Source of the DNA: Pelargonium nanum
Taxonomy: Eukaryota > Streptophyta > Magnoliopsida > Geraniales > Geraniaceae
Reading direction: 5' to 3'
Assembly (NCBI GenBank): GCA_036897485.1
Contig: JAYMTF010000393.1
Location: 1-37,472 of the forward strand
DNA: 37,472 bases
Part shown: piece by piece, positions 1 through 11,989 of the stretch
How the letters are laid out: every line of letters begins with the position of its first letter
Position numbering within the stretch: the first letter of the stretch is position 1
Made by a program: the position numbers and the translations under genes
Notes under the pieces: model-generated
The model's database searches: none
What the model saw: only the letters and a program-made list of their open reading frames with translations
What the model was told of the DNA's origin: nothing

Positions 1-641
1 CGATCCTCTCCTACTCCACCGCCAAGCCCGACCTCTTCCGCCTCGACCAGAGCGAGTGCGTCGTCTGCTTGGCCGATCTCGAGGACGGCGACTCCGTCCG
101 CCTCCTCCCCAACTGCCGCCACGCGTTTCACATTCCGTGCATCGACAAGTGGTTCACGGCCCACACCAGCTGTCCCATCTGCCGATCGCCGATCGTGGAG
201 TCAGATCCGATAATTCCGGAGATCACGCTCTCCATAACCGATTCCACTTCATCGTCCTCGTCATCGAGCAACACCAGTAATAATGATCTGGTGGACGCGA
301 GCGCAGGTACGGACGAAGCGGACTCGCGGAACTGCCGGCCGTTTGTGTTGCCGGCGGAGGCGAAGAGGGAGCTGGTGAAGGGGCTGTTGAAGCGGTCGCT
401 GTCGATGGATCAATCGTATCTTCTGACGATAAATATACAGAGAGAAGGTGATCAGAAAGGTTACTCGTCGCCGTCGCCGTCGCCGGCGCTGTCGCCTTCG
501 TCGGCGCTGAAGGCGGTTCTGGTGAGGAGCAGGTCGTATAAAATAGCGAAGATTAGGCAGCTAGATCGCATGTCGACGATGTTACTGAGGTCCCTCGGGC
601 AGCTCCGGATGGGACGTAGTAGTGGGATTCTTCCATATTAG
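1..641 (+). CDS. ATL-family RING-H2 E3 ubiquitin ligase, 5' partial
   Basis: The reading frame is open from the window edge (first full codon at base 3) to TAG at 639-641, giving 212 residues. A RING-H2 domain is complete: C19, C22, C38, H40, H43, C46, C57 and C60 of the visible part, with spacing C-x2-C-x15-C-x1-H-x2-H-x2-C-x10-C-x2-C, exactly the ATL form, including the Trp (W50) that helps contact E2 enzymes. ATL proteins are membrane-anchored E3 ligases that transfer ubiquitin from an E2 to substrate, often in defence or stress signalling. The N-terminal membrane segment and the GLD motif expected in the family lie outside the window. After the RING comes a Ser/Asn-rich stretch, then a conserved-looking LLKRSLSMD segment (about residues 127-135) and a Ser/Pro/Ala-rich low-complexity part encoded by TCG/CCG repeats (about 466-505). 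The coding part is much more GC-rich than its surroundings, normal for intronless ATL genes. The family call is firm; the subfamily is not. Confidence 0.9.
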   Translation, partial: ILSYSTAKPDLFRLDQSECVVCLADLEDGDSVRLLPNCRHAFHIPCIDKWFTAHTSCPICRSPIVESDPIIPEITLSITDSTSSSSSSSNTSNNDLVDASAGTDEADSRNCRPFVLPAEAKRELVKGLLKRSLSMDQSYLLTINIQREGDQKGYSSPSPSPALSPSSALKAVLVRSRSYKIAKIRQLDRMSTMLLRSLGQLRMGRSSGILPY

Positions 642-3600
642 CTAAGATTGTTAATTTCATTTTTACGCTTAATAATTGTTCATTTTTTCTTTTTATATAT
701 ACTTTTGTAGACAAAAAGGATAGCAGCTAAATTCATTTATATTTTATAAAAAAAAATTGAGTTAATAACTTAAATGTAAACATTTGATTCATTTTTCCTG
801 TTTTTAGTCTAGCATTCATTTATAATATTCATAGTTAAGGACCCGGGTGTGAGTCACATTAAAAACGTTAATATAAATTTGTAACTGGTGTGCATATCTC
901 TTTTACTGTGTGTGCACTAACAACATCACAACACATTATGATCATCTATGCTCAATGGGTGTGTGCGGGTTCTTTGACTTTCTGTTTATCACGACATGTT
1001 ATATCCATATAAGTTTAACAAGGGTGTGCGAGTTTATTGACTATGTGTACACTAGCCACGTCACAACATGTTACGTCCACCTATGTTACTTTGCTTCTAA
1101 GTTTGCGATCACCTATATCGACACTTATTTAAACTAAATTATATACTTCGAGTATCGAGATCTTTTATTCAAATATTGAGATTTGAGAACGATCATGTTT
1201 TTTTTTTTTTCATTCATTGTGCCAGCCCAAGACTGAAACTATAAGGCCGTCAATACACAAGAGTCAAGGCCAACTTAGATGAACTTTATTAGTGGGCCTT
1301 TAATTTGTGGTATTGGGTTACAATCCCAGTATACTTTGTTATAAACTTATTGGACCTCTTTTATCAATAACAAGAAAAATGTGTTAAATGTTTTTTTTTT
1401 TTTAAAACTCATTTCTATTTTCAGATTGATTTGATAAGTATATGAATAGTATATATTTTATGCTTTTGTAGTTTAAAAGTTTCAAATGACAATTTTGACA
1501 TACAACACTGTCATAAATTTCTGACATAGAACACTTGGTGTATAAAACATTGTACACGTAGTATATTATGATTCAATCAAATCATTAATGATATAATTAA
1601 TGTGTTATGTTTGTAAAATTATTTTCGTAAAATGTTTGAGCATTACTTAATAAAGGGTAAAACTTAGAAAGTTCAAAATTGTACCATTACAAACAGCTAA
1701 AATTATTTTGGGAAAGATTATTGTGATTAAAAAGTCAAAGAATGGACCATTATTGTTGATGGTTTCTATGAATTGGCTTAATCTTAGGAGCGGAAGTGGG
1801 ACAGATTGTCTTAAATGGGAAGACAAAGAGGAGATGAGCCCAACGTGATATTGTATTCGTCATATTTGAACAAGCATTCAACAATTGGGTCACGTAACAT
1901 TGATCCTTAACTGTTTTAAGATAACTTTTGTATGTTATCTATTATCTATGCATTGTCTTGAGGTACGTTTTAACTGTAATTAAAGTAATCCCTAAACGTA
2001 AATGGATAAAATTTATATGTGATTTATACCATAGTAATATAGCGGTTCAGCCTTTTGTAGTAGTCTTTTTTTAACAAGGTTAACCAACCTCTCACACAAT
2101 TTTATACTATTTTTTTTACGTCAGGATGATTTTAAAAACACATTTTAACTTCTATATGATCAATTTAAGAAGGAAAATTTTGAAAATTCAACTCTTGATT
2201 CACTACTCTCACAAAACTTTTCCGACGATATATAAGAGTTTATGTACTTATTTGTGTTTTAAGTGCTCTCTAAACTTAATACAATATAAATAATTCAACA
2301 ATAATACTTTAATTAGGACAATGTAACATATCATTTAGCTTCTACATTATTGCGTAGAATATTTTCTTGCACGTATTCTTTGAACGAATCCCATGGATTT
2401 AAGCATAGGACATTATGACATGTAATGTATTTAAATTAAAAATTATTGAGTAGAATATTTATTACTTTACACCAAATAATAATCATTTCAAGACCCTACG
2501 CATTGGAAAAAATATAATGATATAAAATAAAGAAGACAAAAAGAAACGTGAAATTGTAAAAGATGCACATTGTAAGATCCCCATCCAAACAATCCATCAA
2601 TCGACATCACCCCCACCAACTTGTTTGGCTCCTTTAGTTGAAATGTAAACTTTGCATCCATCACATCTCTCTCTTCACTTAGTTTTCATGGCAATATCAA
2701 AGGCATGAACACAACCCATTTTTCATTCATGTCCCAAAATCATTTCATTTTTTAACATCTTTAGCCCTCTAAACTAGGTAAATAAAAGTTTCCAAATAGA
2801 TGATTATAGACCCACCATTAAAACACAAATTAATTGACAACCAACTCTTCTTGTCTGTTCTTCTCGCAGATGCCTTGTTATTGTTTTTTTTTTTTTGCAA
2901 GTTATTAATGAAAGTGTGTTTACTACAATTGAATTCACTCTTTTCATGTTTTTTTTTACTTAAGAAAACCATAATTTCATTGATCAAGGATCAAAAGGCA
3001 ATGCATCCAAAGCGTTTTGAGGAAGTGCATACCCGACCCAAGATCGTAAACCTGACATAGAAATGAAGTGCCTACGAAGAGCATGAGCAACCCATCTTTT
3101 GGTACAAATGTCCGTCTTATGCTTTAAAAAAATAACAATGGTACATTATATTGTTTCACTCTTACATGCAGTTAAAATTTCAACAAATTATATGACATTC
3201 TAAACACGGTGGGACATCATTCTAAACAATGTGTTTTATGATCAAATTGCCCATGACAATATTTAATTTTGTGACAAATTGTATGTAAATCGTCATCGCT
3301 ATTAATGAAATAATAATTTCTATAGAAAAAAAACATAGATATAAAAAGATGTTCCTTTTCTTTATGTAAAAGACCCATGTGGCTAACGGGTCCACCAAAA
3401 CTATAAAACGGACTCCACAAAGACTTACTTTTTCAACTTCTTAATTGAGATCGATATCATATACATGTACACCTTGCAATATCAAATTAACAATTCATGC
3501 ATTATTGAGCCTTCCTCACAAGAGTAAGAGAATTTGTTCCTACGAGGGTCCCAACCCCAAAAGGGAAACTCACCCACCAACCCTTTTGTGGCTTCTTCTT

Positions 3601-3741
3601 CCTTCCCCTCCCCTCCAACCATAGGGTACCCTTCCCTTTGGAAGCACAAACAACAAGTAGATAGAGCTAAGCTAATAACCTCAATTAGCTCTCTCCTCCA
3701 ACACATTTGCAACAAAATGTCCTTATTTTGTAGGGTAATTT
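642..3741. other. intergenic, AT-rich, between convergent ATL and PLATZ genes
   Basis: About 3.1 kb separates the stop codons of the two convergent genes. It holds the ATL 3' untranslated region at the left and, at the right (roughly 3480-3741), the probable PLATZ 3' untranslated region. The short open frames here have no recognisable domain and sit in AT-rich or homopolymer sequence. Poly(T) runs occur near 1199, 1390 and 2886. Apart from the degenerate repeat at 905-1086, I see no gene or transposon that I can support. Confidence 0.6.
905..1086. repeat. degenerate tandem repeat, about 3 copies
   Basis: Three diverged segments share a pattern of a TGTGTGCA/TGTGTACAC start, a CATCACAACA/CACGTCACAACA-like middle and an ATCTATG/CACCTATG-like end. 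The clearest pair is about 908-951 and 1043-1085; a weaker one lies between. Copies differ at many positions, so this is an old duplication. A 75-codon open frame runs through it but has no protein-like features beyond the repeat. Confidence 0.35.
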
Positions 3742-4740
3742 CTAGGACCCAAATGGTGCCCTATGAGGAATGCCTTTTCTCCTCCTCGCATTGCTCGAAG
3801 GAGGTGGAGGAGGCGTGGGCGGATAAATGTCTTGTTGTGAGCCTTCACACAATTCCTCTTCTTCTTTTGGCAACAACAACCTCCTCGCACTTGTGGGCAT
3901 CATCAACACACCTTCTCTTCTTCCCATTTCTACCTCATTCTTCGCCTCCAAGGTAAAGCTCGCGTCCCCATTTCTCTTTATCCCCACGAGCTAGATCATT
4001 CAAAATTCAAAACCCGCGATTCAATAACTAAAATTGATAACAATGGTCACAACAATAGTAACATTGTCCATACAAAGACATAAACAAGAGAAAACAGAAT
4101 CTCAGTCGTAGAGTTAATGACTAAGACTCAGTCTTCTCTACCAGAGTTTGAAATGTCACGAATATAATTATTAACTATATGGATTGAGACTCGTTGCTCT
4201 CGACATTGATATATTGAGCAAGAACATGAAATGTTGACAATTGGAGCTAAAATTACCTTACAACCCAACGAGCAAAATCGAAAAGTGTCCAAGAGGCTGC
4301 GACCACAGATTTCACATATGTGAGCGACTCCTTTGCCTGATCTGGGCTGAGGCCTCTCATTCAGGAACAGAACACGAGCACTGTTGATCACATAGGTCTG
4401 GACTCCACTTATGTCCAGTACTTTCTGAATCTCCGACACCCGAACCACGTCGTGGTACGAGGATCGCCGTATCTGTACATATGTGATCAAACGATTGACA
4501 ACATTAATTCAATGTTATGAACCCAAAAAAGACACAACTGAATAATTAACAAGCAACAATTAGCACCTGAATCACTTGATGGTCCTTGTGTCGCGACGAC
4601 CGGCAATAGAAGCAAAATGCGTCGCCGTTGCAGTCCAAGCAGTACATATTACACTCGCTCCGGGCGGCGTCGCCGTGAGTCCGGCAGACCGTGAAAAAAG
4701 CCGTCTTCAACAATTGCTCCAGCCACGGAGGCACCAGCAT
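3742..4740 (-). CDS. PLATZ zinc-dependent DNA-binding transcription factor
   Basis: Three exons on the minus strand: 4567-4740 (residues 1-58), 4257-4472 (59-130) and 3742-3990 (131-212, stop at 3742-3744). All junctions are GT-AG and phase 0. The protein has 212 residues, normal for the family. It starts [11 protein letters not shown], as PLATZ proteins do. The first zinc region is C19-x2-H22-x11-C34-x2-C37-x5-C43-x2-C46-x4-H51-x2-H54; the second is C111-x2-C114-x10-C125-x3-C129. Exon 3 begins [15 protein letters not shown] and ends [14 protein letters not shown], the conserved PLATZ ending. PLATZ proteins bind A/T-rich DNA and mostly repress transcription; members act in seed filling, growth duration and dehydration responses. 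The linker holds Glu-rich and Pro-rich parts. Nothing is missing, so the gene looks functional. The first 5 bases upstream of the ATG abut a TATATATA run that probably lies in the 5' untranslated region. Which PLATZ subgroup it belongs to cannot be told by eye. Confidence 0.95.
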
Positions 4741-5085
4741 TGTAAATCTATATATATCAAAAACCCAAAATCCCTCAAAATCTCAAGAACCCAGAAACCG
4801 AAATGGCGAGTTGAATTCGAGACGAAACGGTTTAGTACTGATGGCGATGGTGATGATGATCAACATTACCATTACAATCCGCAAGAAAATCGAATTTGCA
4901 GAAATGGGTTGGCGAGAAAATTCGATTTTGAGGCCAAAAATCGGAGCTTTACTGTTGGATTTACAGAGAGTTTTGGGAGAGAAGGCTAAAGCTAAACGAC
5001 CTGCAACTTAGAATTCAACAACATTACAGCAACGCATAGAGTAAAGGGACAAGGCGCATAAACAAATGTGGACGGTCGAGATTGA

Positions 5086-5352
5086 ACGTGAGGCGCGAGG
5101 GTGATGGGAGCCGTCCGATGGAGGATAGGTGGGTTTGGCGCTTACGCTACCTTGGATCTTCTTTGCGTCTCTACGTATCCACAAGGTCGGCCACTTGGCT
5201 ACGTATGAGCCTAATAGCTGTTCCTGGGAATAATCTTGTCCTAATGTTGTGCCACGTGTACTTGGGAGTCCACGTGGGTGATGCGCAACGGTTGTTTTTT
5301 TTGTGGGCCTGATATTTTGGTGGTGACGTATTCGGTGGAGCTGGTGACGTGG
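5086..5352 (-). promoter_or_regulatory. ACGT-core (G-box/ABRE-like) cluster upstream of PLATZ
   Basis: Seven ACGT cores fall in 267 bp, about 350-610 bp upstream of the PLATZ start codon: ACGTG at 5086-5090, TACGTA at 5172-5177 and 5200-5205, CACGTG at 5253-5258 and 5271-5276, TGACGTA at 5324-5330 and TGACGTGG at 5345-5352. The two CACGTG sites are 18 bp apart, one flanked as CCACGTGT and one as CCACGTGG. Such sites bind bZIP and bHLH factors, including ABA-response bZIPs. Position and density suggest a promoter; which gene it serves is inferred only from the absence of any gene to the right for 8 kb. Confidence 0.45.
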
Positions 5353-7690
5353 ATGCCAGTGGTGTAAAATAAAATAAAAATGAAATTGGCTTTCGATGAT
5401 TTGTATTTGTGATTGCAATTTTTGCCTCCTTCCTTTTTATTGAATGCCTAAAAGCTAGAATGGGAAGGTGGGTTGTTTCGTTACTTGAATTTGTTGTTTT
5501 TTTTAGTATAAAATAAATTGCAGATTTGTAATTTTCTTAAATTTTGGATGTGGATAAGTAGAGTTTTAAAAAAAAATACATTTTGTGTATTATTTTGTAA
5601 AGGGACATATCTATCTAGAAAGTTGCCTCGAATGTGATCATGAGAATATCAACCAGAAAATTCGAACAACACCAAATTTTAAAAAAATTGTAGGATGAAA
5701 TAAGATGTTATCCGGTATTTGTATTTATATTTTCAACTTAGACCAATAATGTCTTGTAGATTAGTTGATCAGTGTCGATGTGATGAGCCTCGTGATTTGT
5801 TTCCGAGGAACCGGACTAAGTTCTAAGACCTCTACTTATACATCGGGCATAGTAAAAAACGATTTGAGTTATCGGGCATATATTTCAGACAACATGTTGC
5901 GTGGAAATGAATTTCATTTTATAAGTTATTTAATAAAATATTTTTACTAGCATTATATGTATCCCACTTAAATTAATCAGCTAGTTATGAAATTAATAAT
6001 ATGATATAGGTGCTGCCGGCACTATAGTGTTGGGTGGGTTACAAACATTTCAAAGTAGCTATGTATGCATAGGGCCAACTTTAATTGGGATTAGAAAAAA
6101 CAATAGCTATCAATTTGACAAAGTCAAGTTTGTATAATATACATATTGTTATTTTAGGACAAACAAAAATTTATCATGTGATCTTCCAAACCATATGGGA
6201 GGCTTGATAAAGAAGGCTACTATATAACCATTCAGCTTAGAGTTGAAAATTTGAATCATAATAGATGTGTATATAAAATTTTATCCAATCAATTTTAAAT
6301 TGAATTGAGTTGAAAAAATTTGTATGTATCCAAACATTTTACATGTAAAATCTGAAATTTAATAAGCAAGATGTACGTTTTAAAGTCATTTCCGGTTGTT
6401 TCCTTCCAATCTTAATTACTAGACTTTGAAATCCGAATGACAACTTTTTTGGAGATCGAGAGAAAGAGAAATCTATAATACTTATGATGATGAAATAAAC
6501 AAAAAAATGCCTACATTAGGGTGCTACGGACAAACTCGCCGAACTGACATCTTAAAGTCACCTATTCTATCAAACATATTTTTTCTTTAATTTGTGTCTT
6601 TCTTTTAATTGTCACCTCCATTAAAGAAGCTAGTAATGTTATCAAACAAGCATTAAGACACTATTTTTTCCGGAATAAACCATATGAAGCAACTCATGCT
6701 CAAAATATAGTCACAATTGATGCTCTTTGCCTCTCTCTACATGTGTGTTTAGTGCAAATACAATCCTGTACCTCCTTCCATAATATCAATTAGAGGCAAC
6801 AATTTCATAGATCATATCAGGTCATTAACACTTCCAACTGCAGCCGAAAAAAGTATCAGGTTCCTTTACATCGATCTCGAATCGAGTTTCACTTTCTAGA
6901 TATAAATAAACAAATTCGTCAGACCTGCTAATATTTATAAGACAAATTCGATCTAAAATTGAATCGATCAACTTTCAAATGCAATTGGTCGCTAGGACCT
7001 TAGGTATATAGTAGTAGCACAAAGGCACTTTCTAAGTCACAAAAAATAAAGATAAAGGTTAGTGTAGAAATATGATAATTAATGTGAAGCGTGCGGCGGT
7101 AGGAGATCCATATAGCTTTTACAACAAATTTGAAAAACAAAAAGAGTAAATAAAAACACCCAATAAACATTGAACACATTTTAAGGAATTGGTGATCAAC
7201 AAATAGTAAGTTTGTTGACAAAATGGTTGTTTTGGTAAATCACATCACATGCAAATAAAAGCAATGGATCATGTCGAAGCCACAACTAATATAGTTGCCG
7301 TACGGTCTCGGCTCCAAATTTGTCTTTCAATTAATTACCAATATGTCATTGATTTCAGTGATATTCTTATGTAATAAAAGCAAATCACATTGGAAATATA
7401 TTATGTATTCAATTAGATGGCAATGGGATTGATGACAAATGCATAACTAAATGAAGCAATAAATAAATGAAATAAAATTGTCACCCGAGGAATTATTGTG
7501 ATATGATTAGAATGACATTATTTGTTTTTCGAGTATTCTCTCAAAATGAGTATTTTTTTACGACAAATATCGAGTGTTGTTTAAAATGTAAGATACTTCT
7601 AATAACTTTTCTTTCCAAAAATATTATAACAGCACTCTCTCTTCTCTCTAATTCTTCATCAAACTGATTTTTATCAAGTCTCTACTAATT

Positions 7691-7841
7691 TTTTTTCTTT
7701 TTTAAAAAAATTGAGCTACACAACAGGGGGTAGCTCTCCCATTTTAACCCAAACCCCACCCCACCCGACGCAATGGGATTTGAACTCACGACCTCCTACG
7801 TGGAGATGTGTGTATTGACCATTGCGCCACCCCCTAGGGGG
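7691..7841 (-). mobile_element. tRNA-derived SINE, copy 1, with perfect 16-bp target duplication
   Basis: Read on the minus strand, the element begins CCCCCTAGGGGGTGGCGCAA and contains a RNA polymerase III A box TGGCGCAATGG (7819-7829, a full match to TRGYNNARNNG) and a B box GTTCAAATC (7777-7785, a full match to GWTCRANNC). It ends with a T-rich then A-rich tail (AAAAAAGAAAAAAA). It is flanked by the perfect direct repeat CAAGTCTCTACTAATT at 7675-7690 and 7842-7857, the hallmark of LINE-assisted insertion. The body matches a second copy at 35855-35985. Intact target repeats and tail point to a fairly recent insertion. It codes for no protein and depends on a partner LINE's enzymes. The family name is unknown to me. 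Confidence 0.88.
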
Positions 7842-8631
7842 CAAGTCTCTACTAATTAACAGTGTTCTACTATTGCGTAATCTTCATGGACTCGAGAGTA
7901 TGCACCTAAGCCTTCAGCTTTACCCCCAAGGCCCAAGTCTCCAGTTTCATCCCTCAAAATTTCACATTCAGAGTATTTTTATGACAATTGTCCAAACACG
8001 TTGATAAAACGGCAACACATTTTAGTGTACTACTTTAATTGAGTAAAAAGAGTCCCATCAATAGTAATTACATGCTCTCCCAATGGGTAAAGTTCAAGGT
8101 AAAAAATATTATAATAGAGTGGTTAAAAAAAGTGGTTTATTGCAAAATGCAATTAGTTGAAGAGTTAATTACCTTTATATATGTAGTAGTCAAGGCTGGC
8201 AACATGGGAACACAACTCATAGCGCATCCTCGTTTATTAGTTGTACATGTTAAACAATTTGACATGTTATGTGTGTCTTATTTGTTTATTGGGTTTTAAT
8301 TATAAAGCTTAGGTTACCTTATGATTCAATATTCTGTTAAAGCACATAAATTATCACAATGGCGATTTAAATATTGTACAAATGAAGTTTTGTGGACACA
8401 TCATATGCAACTTTCAAAGGTACAAGATCTAAAGCTTGCTCATTGGTCCCAATTATCAAACACAATTAAATTAGTAATAATTGCATTAAAAAAGCAACAT
8501 AGATTAACATATTTTATAGTTTTTATTATTATTTATTAAAAATGAAAGAAGTAATATTGAATCATTATCATGTTCAGTGTTAAGTACTATTCAAGTCTTT
8601 TTAATGGATGTTTATGTTTTAGTGCATGATT

Positions 8632-8679
8632 ATACATAACTATCTTTTTTTTTTTTTTGAAGAAATACATAACTATCTT
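8632..8679 (-). repeat. probable poly(A)-tail-only retro-insertion with 15-bp target duplication
   Basis: The perfect 15-bp repeat ATACATAACTATCTT occurs at 8632-8646 and 8665-8679. Between the copies lie 18 bases: twelve T followed by GAAGAA. On the minus strand the insert reads TTCTTC plus twelve A. This is what an almost completely 5'-truncated LINE or SINE insertion would leave. A simple tandem duplication with slippage is the alternative. Confidence 0.5.
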
Positions 8680-9869
8680 AATGTACATAACTTTTTAATT
8701 TTTATAAAATATAGAAATTATGCTTTGTTCTTTGTAGGATTTTCACACAAATTAAAGTCCGACTATTTTGTTAATTTTCGTAAATTTTTAGGCTCCTTTT
8801 TACCTTAACTTCTATCTAGAATTTTACTCATTATACTGTATTTATACTAAAAGAAGGTAGAAACAAATAAAAAAAACTTAATTACAACTGAAAACTATCA
8901 AGAAAACTAATTTTTCAAATTCATGTGTTCTCTTATTCGTTCATTCTTTTTTAACATCAGGTTTCACAATCTCAACAAATAATTTAGAAGCGAATGAAGC
9001 GAGCCATCATTTTAAGATACATTAAAATAAAGTAGATTTTTGTTGTGAGAAGAATAAAAAAAAGTTTGATGTTCATATGCAAGGTGACCTGTGAACCACC
9101 AGTGGAGTGGCATGATATGGACATGCAAGAAAATGCAAGAGCCATTGTCTCATTTAGTTGTTTAGATTGATGTGTTTATTGTTAATTTTGGGATTAATTA
9201 GTAGATTTGATATCATGAACAACCTAGCCTATGTCCTGTTAAATATAAAATGTACTTTAATAATTTTCATGGCTCACAGAATCTGATTTTAATTAGAAAA
9301 TAATGTCTCAGCAACTCTACATATAATTTAACAATTAGGTGTGGTCCTAAATTAACAAAAGAACCTACTCCTCATTCCTAAGATTTGGACCACCTTAATT
9401 ACCAACACATCAATTCATGAATTTGTTATACTAAAATGTTATGGTAACCAAACATAAGCATATATATCAAATTATATAAGTTCTCTTGTTTCAGTTTTTA
9501 AACGCGTTCAATCTCTTATGTAAGTACTTATATTTTTACCAACAAATTTTACCTAATTTTTTAACGGTTAAATTTTGAGAGATATTAAATTATATGTCGG
9601 TGATATAATCATTGCAATACGACTTTCAAAATGAACTGATATTTTAGATTACGATGGAGACGTGTGCGATATATATAAGTTGTCTTGTCATGGAGGTCAT
9701 GTAATGTAACCATCCAACTAAATACATGTGCCTTTGCCTAGGGTTTGCACCTTTTTGATGCTCAAAGCCAAGAGAGCCAATGTCACACACAGTCATCAGC
9801 CAGCAATTACAATTTTATATCCTTGAACTAATAATTTGTTAATCAAGAGGAAAACAGGAACACAAATGC

Positions 9870-9889
9870 ATATATATATATATATATAT
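9870..9889. repeat. (AT)10 microsatellite
   Basis: Ten uninterrupted AT units in intergenic DNA. No functional context. Confidence 0.95.
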
Positions 9890-10557
9890 TCAGATAGCAA
9901 TAATACAAGTTTATACCCCTAATGTTGTGAAGACATTACATGACCATCTTTAACAAAAAGTAAAACGGTTCAATGAACATGGCAATTGGCTTTATAGAGT
10001 GTACGTATATGCCATACTTTTGTGTTTCTAAAGTTGCTTAGAAAACGAATTTGTCATTTCTTTTTCTATTTCGGATAATTTTGAATCATTTTATTGGACT
10101 AAACTCACATTTGATTCTCTGAGTATATATAAATTTACATTTGATTCTCCAATAACGTTTGGAATCATCATTGATCCTTCAACATAGTGTACCAAAATCT
10201 ATTATTTTATGAATTTTAACCGAAATATATATTTAAGTTTTATTTAATCTCTTATGTTTCACATGCGCGCAATTAATGAAGCTAGTTAGGATAAGGAGTG
10301 TGCAAAATTTGGGATTAAAAGAAGGTTAAATCCATTTTTTTTTTACCAATAGTGATGAGATATAATTATATAATATAAATATCAAAGATAAATTTAAAAA
10401 TTGTAGGAGGATCAAACGTTATTACAGGTATAGCTGAATGATCGTTTGTAACATTATCTTTTTATAGTTTATTAAACGGTTATCATTTTCCTCTTATGAT
10501 GTAGAAAGTTGAGCAGTTTTAGAATCATATGCTAATGTTCTTGAAATGAGCCGAAAC

Positions 10558-10588
10558 TTTGTTGGTTCGAGTGAAACGAACCAACAAA
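10558..10588. repeat. perfect 12-bp inverted repeat, 7-nt loop
   Basis: TTTGTTGGTTCG at 10558-10569 is the exact reverse complement of CGAACCAACAAA at 10577-10588, with loop AGTGAAA. A transcript would form a short stem. No gene or transposon terminus is evident next to it, so its origin is unknown. Confidence 0.6.
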
Positions 10589-11186
10589 CATGGGAAATGA
10601 TTTTACCAGGTGTTTAGGTTGTAATTCCACGTCTCTAAGGTAGTTTACGGTGGCGTTTTGATCAATTCATTCAAAAAATGTTAAATTGTTTTGTTATTCG
10701 ATTAGGATTTGGAGTTGGAATTACAAATAACTGACACACAACTTATACGTCATTTTAAAAACTAATGTTTTTGGATAAACCATTTTCTACTATCATCATT
10801 TCTAATAGGAATTGCAACTATTTGTGAAATATAGGGCAATGTGGTCCTATACATATGTATGAAGCCAACGTGTCTTGCTCATAAGAGGGGCAAATCAAAA
10901 CAGCCTTTCTAATTTAACTTTATCTTGGTTCATCTCTAAGCCATCACTACAACATTTTTGTTCTCCATAACCAACTATAGTAAAAAAGAAAAATATTTTG
11001 TTTGGACCACCATAGATTGTAACATTTGTACCTCATTTTTCAGCTTTTAATCAGTAGGATCTTGCAGCTTCTCAGTCTGTCCGGATCCACTAGTTTAGAA
11101 CAACACATATATTCCACTGGCAAAAGGGTAGATTTAATCATTTCTCATCCAAGTACAAATGTGTGTCATGTGAATTAGCCAAATTT

Positions 11187-11400
11187 CACTATTGTCTTTT
11201 AGTGAAATATTAACCGTAGATCAAGCAACGCCCAACACTAACATCATAAGTTTACGGTCGTTGTCAATTAACAAAATCATGTCGAGTAGTTGAGTAGATC
11301 GATGTCAGGTATTGGCCATTGTCTAATTATGATTAGGATCGAATTTGTAGTTCAATTGAATCGACTAGTTCCACTATTGTCTTTTAGTGAATTATTAACC
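11187..11400. repeat. direct repeat, about 29-60 bp, 185 bp apart
   Basis: CACTATTGTCTTTTAGTGAA followed by A/T-TATTAACC occurs at 11187-11215 and 11372-11400 with one mismatch in 29 bases. The similarity continues more weakly for about 30 bases (ATCAAGCAACG against ATCAAACAATG). It is a local duplication of unknown origin. Confidence 0.5.
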
Positions 11401-11989
11401 ACTCATCAAACAATGTCTAACATATGGACAATACATTAACACCGAATATTAAATTTACTATAATTTTAAATAAAATCACATTGTAGCAGTTACACGTTTA
11501 TCGACGATTATTCAAATATTATCATCAGTTTTTGTATCGTGCAGTGAGAAGTAGCTTTTTGACCAAACGTCGATAGATACATGTGAGGGTCAAACTTGGT
11601 TTTGAGCCAAATAATTTCCCAAAAAACACAAGAAACATGGCAATGCCAGCAAGAACTTGAAGATATACAATTAAGCAAGTGCCTAAACTTTGGTGTGTAA
11701 ACAAAACTAGGCCAAATTCACATGGGTCATCCATCTTAGAGTTCCCCAACTCTCTAACATGCTCAACTGTCCACATTTTCAAGCCATTATCAATCCATTA
11801 GGTTTTGAGGACTAGATTTGCAGTTTGTATAATTATTATATATAGGGCACATATTCTATTGAGCAGTTGAGATGTGCACATCAATAGAGCACCAAATGGC
11901 ATTATGGCTCATTAACTCAACAAACTAACCCTATAAAGTCTTCATATTTTGACATAAAAATAGATATGATTATCAATTATCACAGTAGT

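Noticed and set aside
3534..3956. A 140-codon plus-strand open frame.
   Set aside because: It is antisense to PLATZ exon 3 and its 3' untranslated region and has no protein-family features.
5008..5418. A 136-codon minus-strand open frame upstream of PLATZ.
   Set aside because: His/Arg-rich low-complexity product without a domain, overlapping the ACGT promoter cluster. It is best read as a chance open frame.
7777..7829. A possible tRNA gene, because A and B boxes are present.
   Set aside because: No cloverleaf with an acceptor stem or anticodon arm can be formed; target repeats, tail and a second copy show that it is a SINE.
11083..11095. GGATCCACTAGTT, identical to part of a common cloning-vector polylinker (BamHI-SpeI).
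   Set aside because: Only 13 bases match; the next bases (TAGAAC) depart from the vector, and the flanks are ordinary AT-rich plant DNA. Treated as chance, not contamination.
11525..11782. An 85-codon minus-strand open frame with a hydrophobic stretch (CLIVYLQVLAGIAMFLVFFG).
   Set aside because: It looks like a membrane segment, but there are no neighbouring exons or recognisable family; a decayed gene or transposon fragment cannot be excluded.
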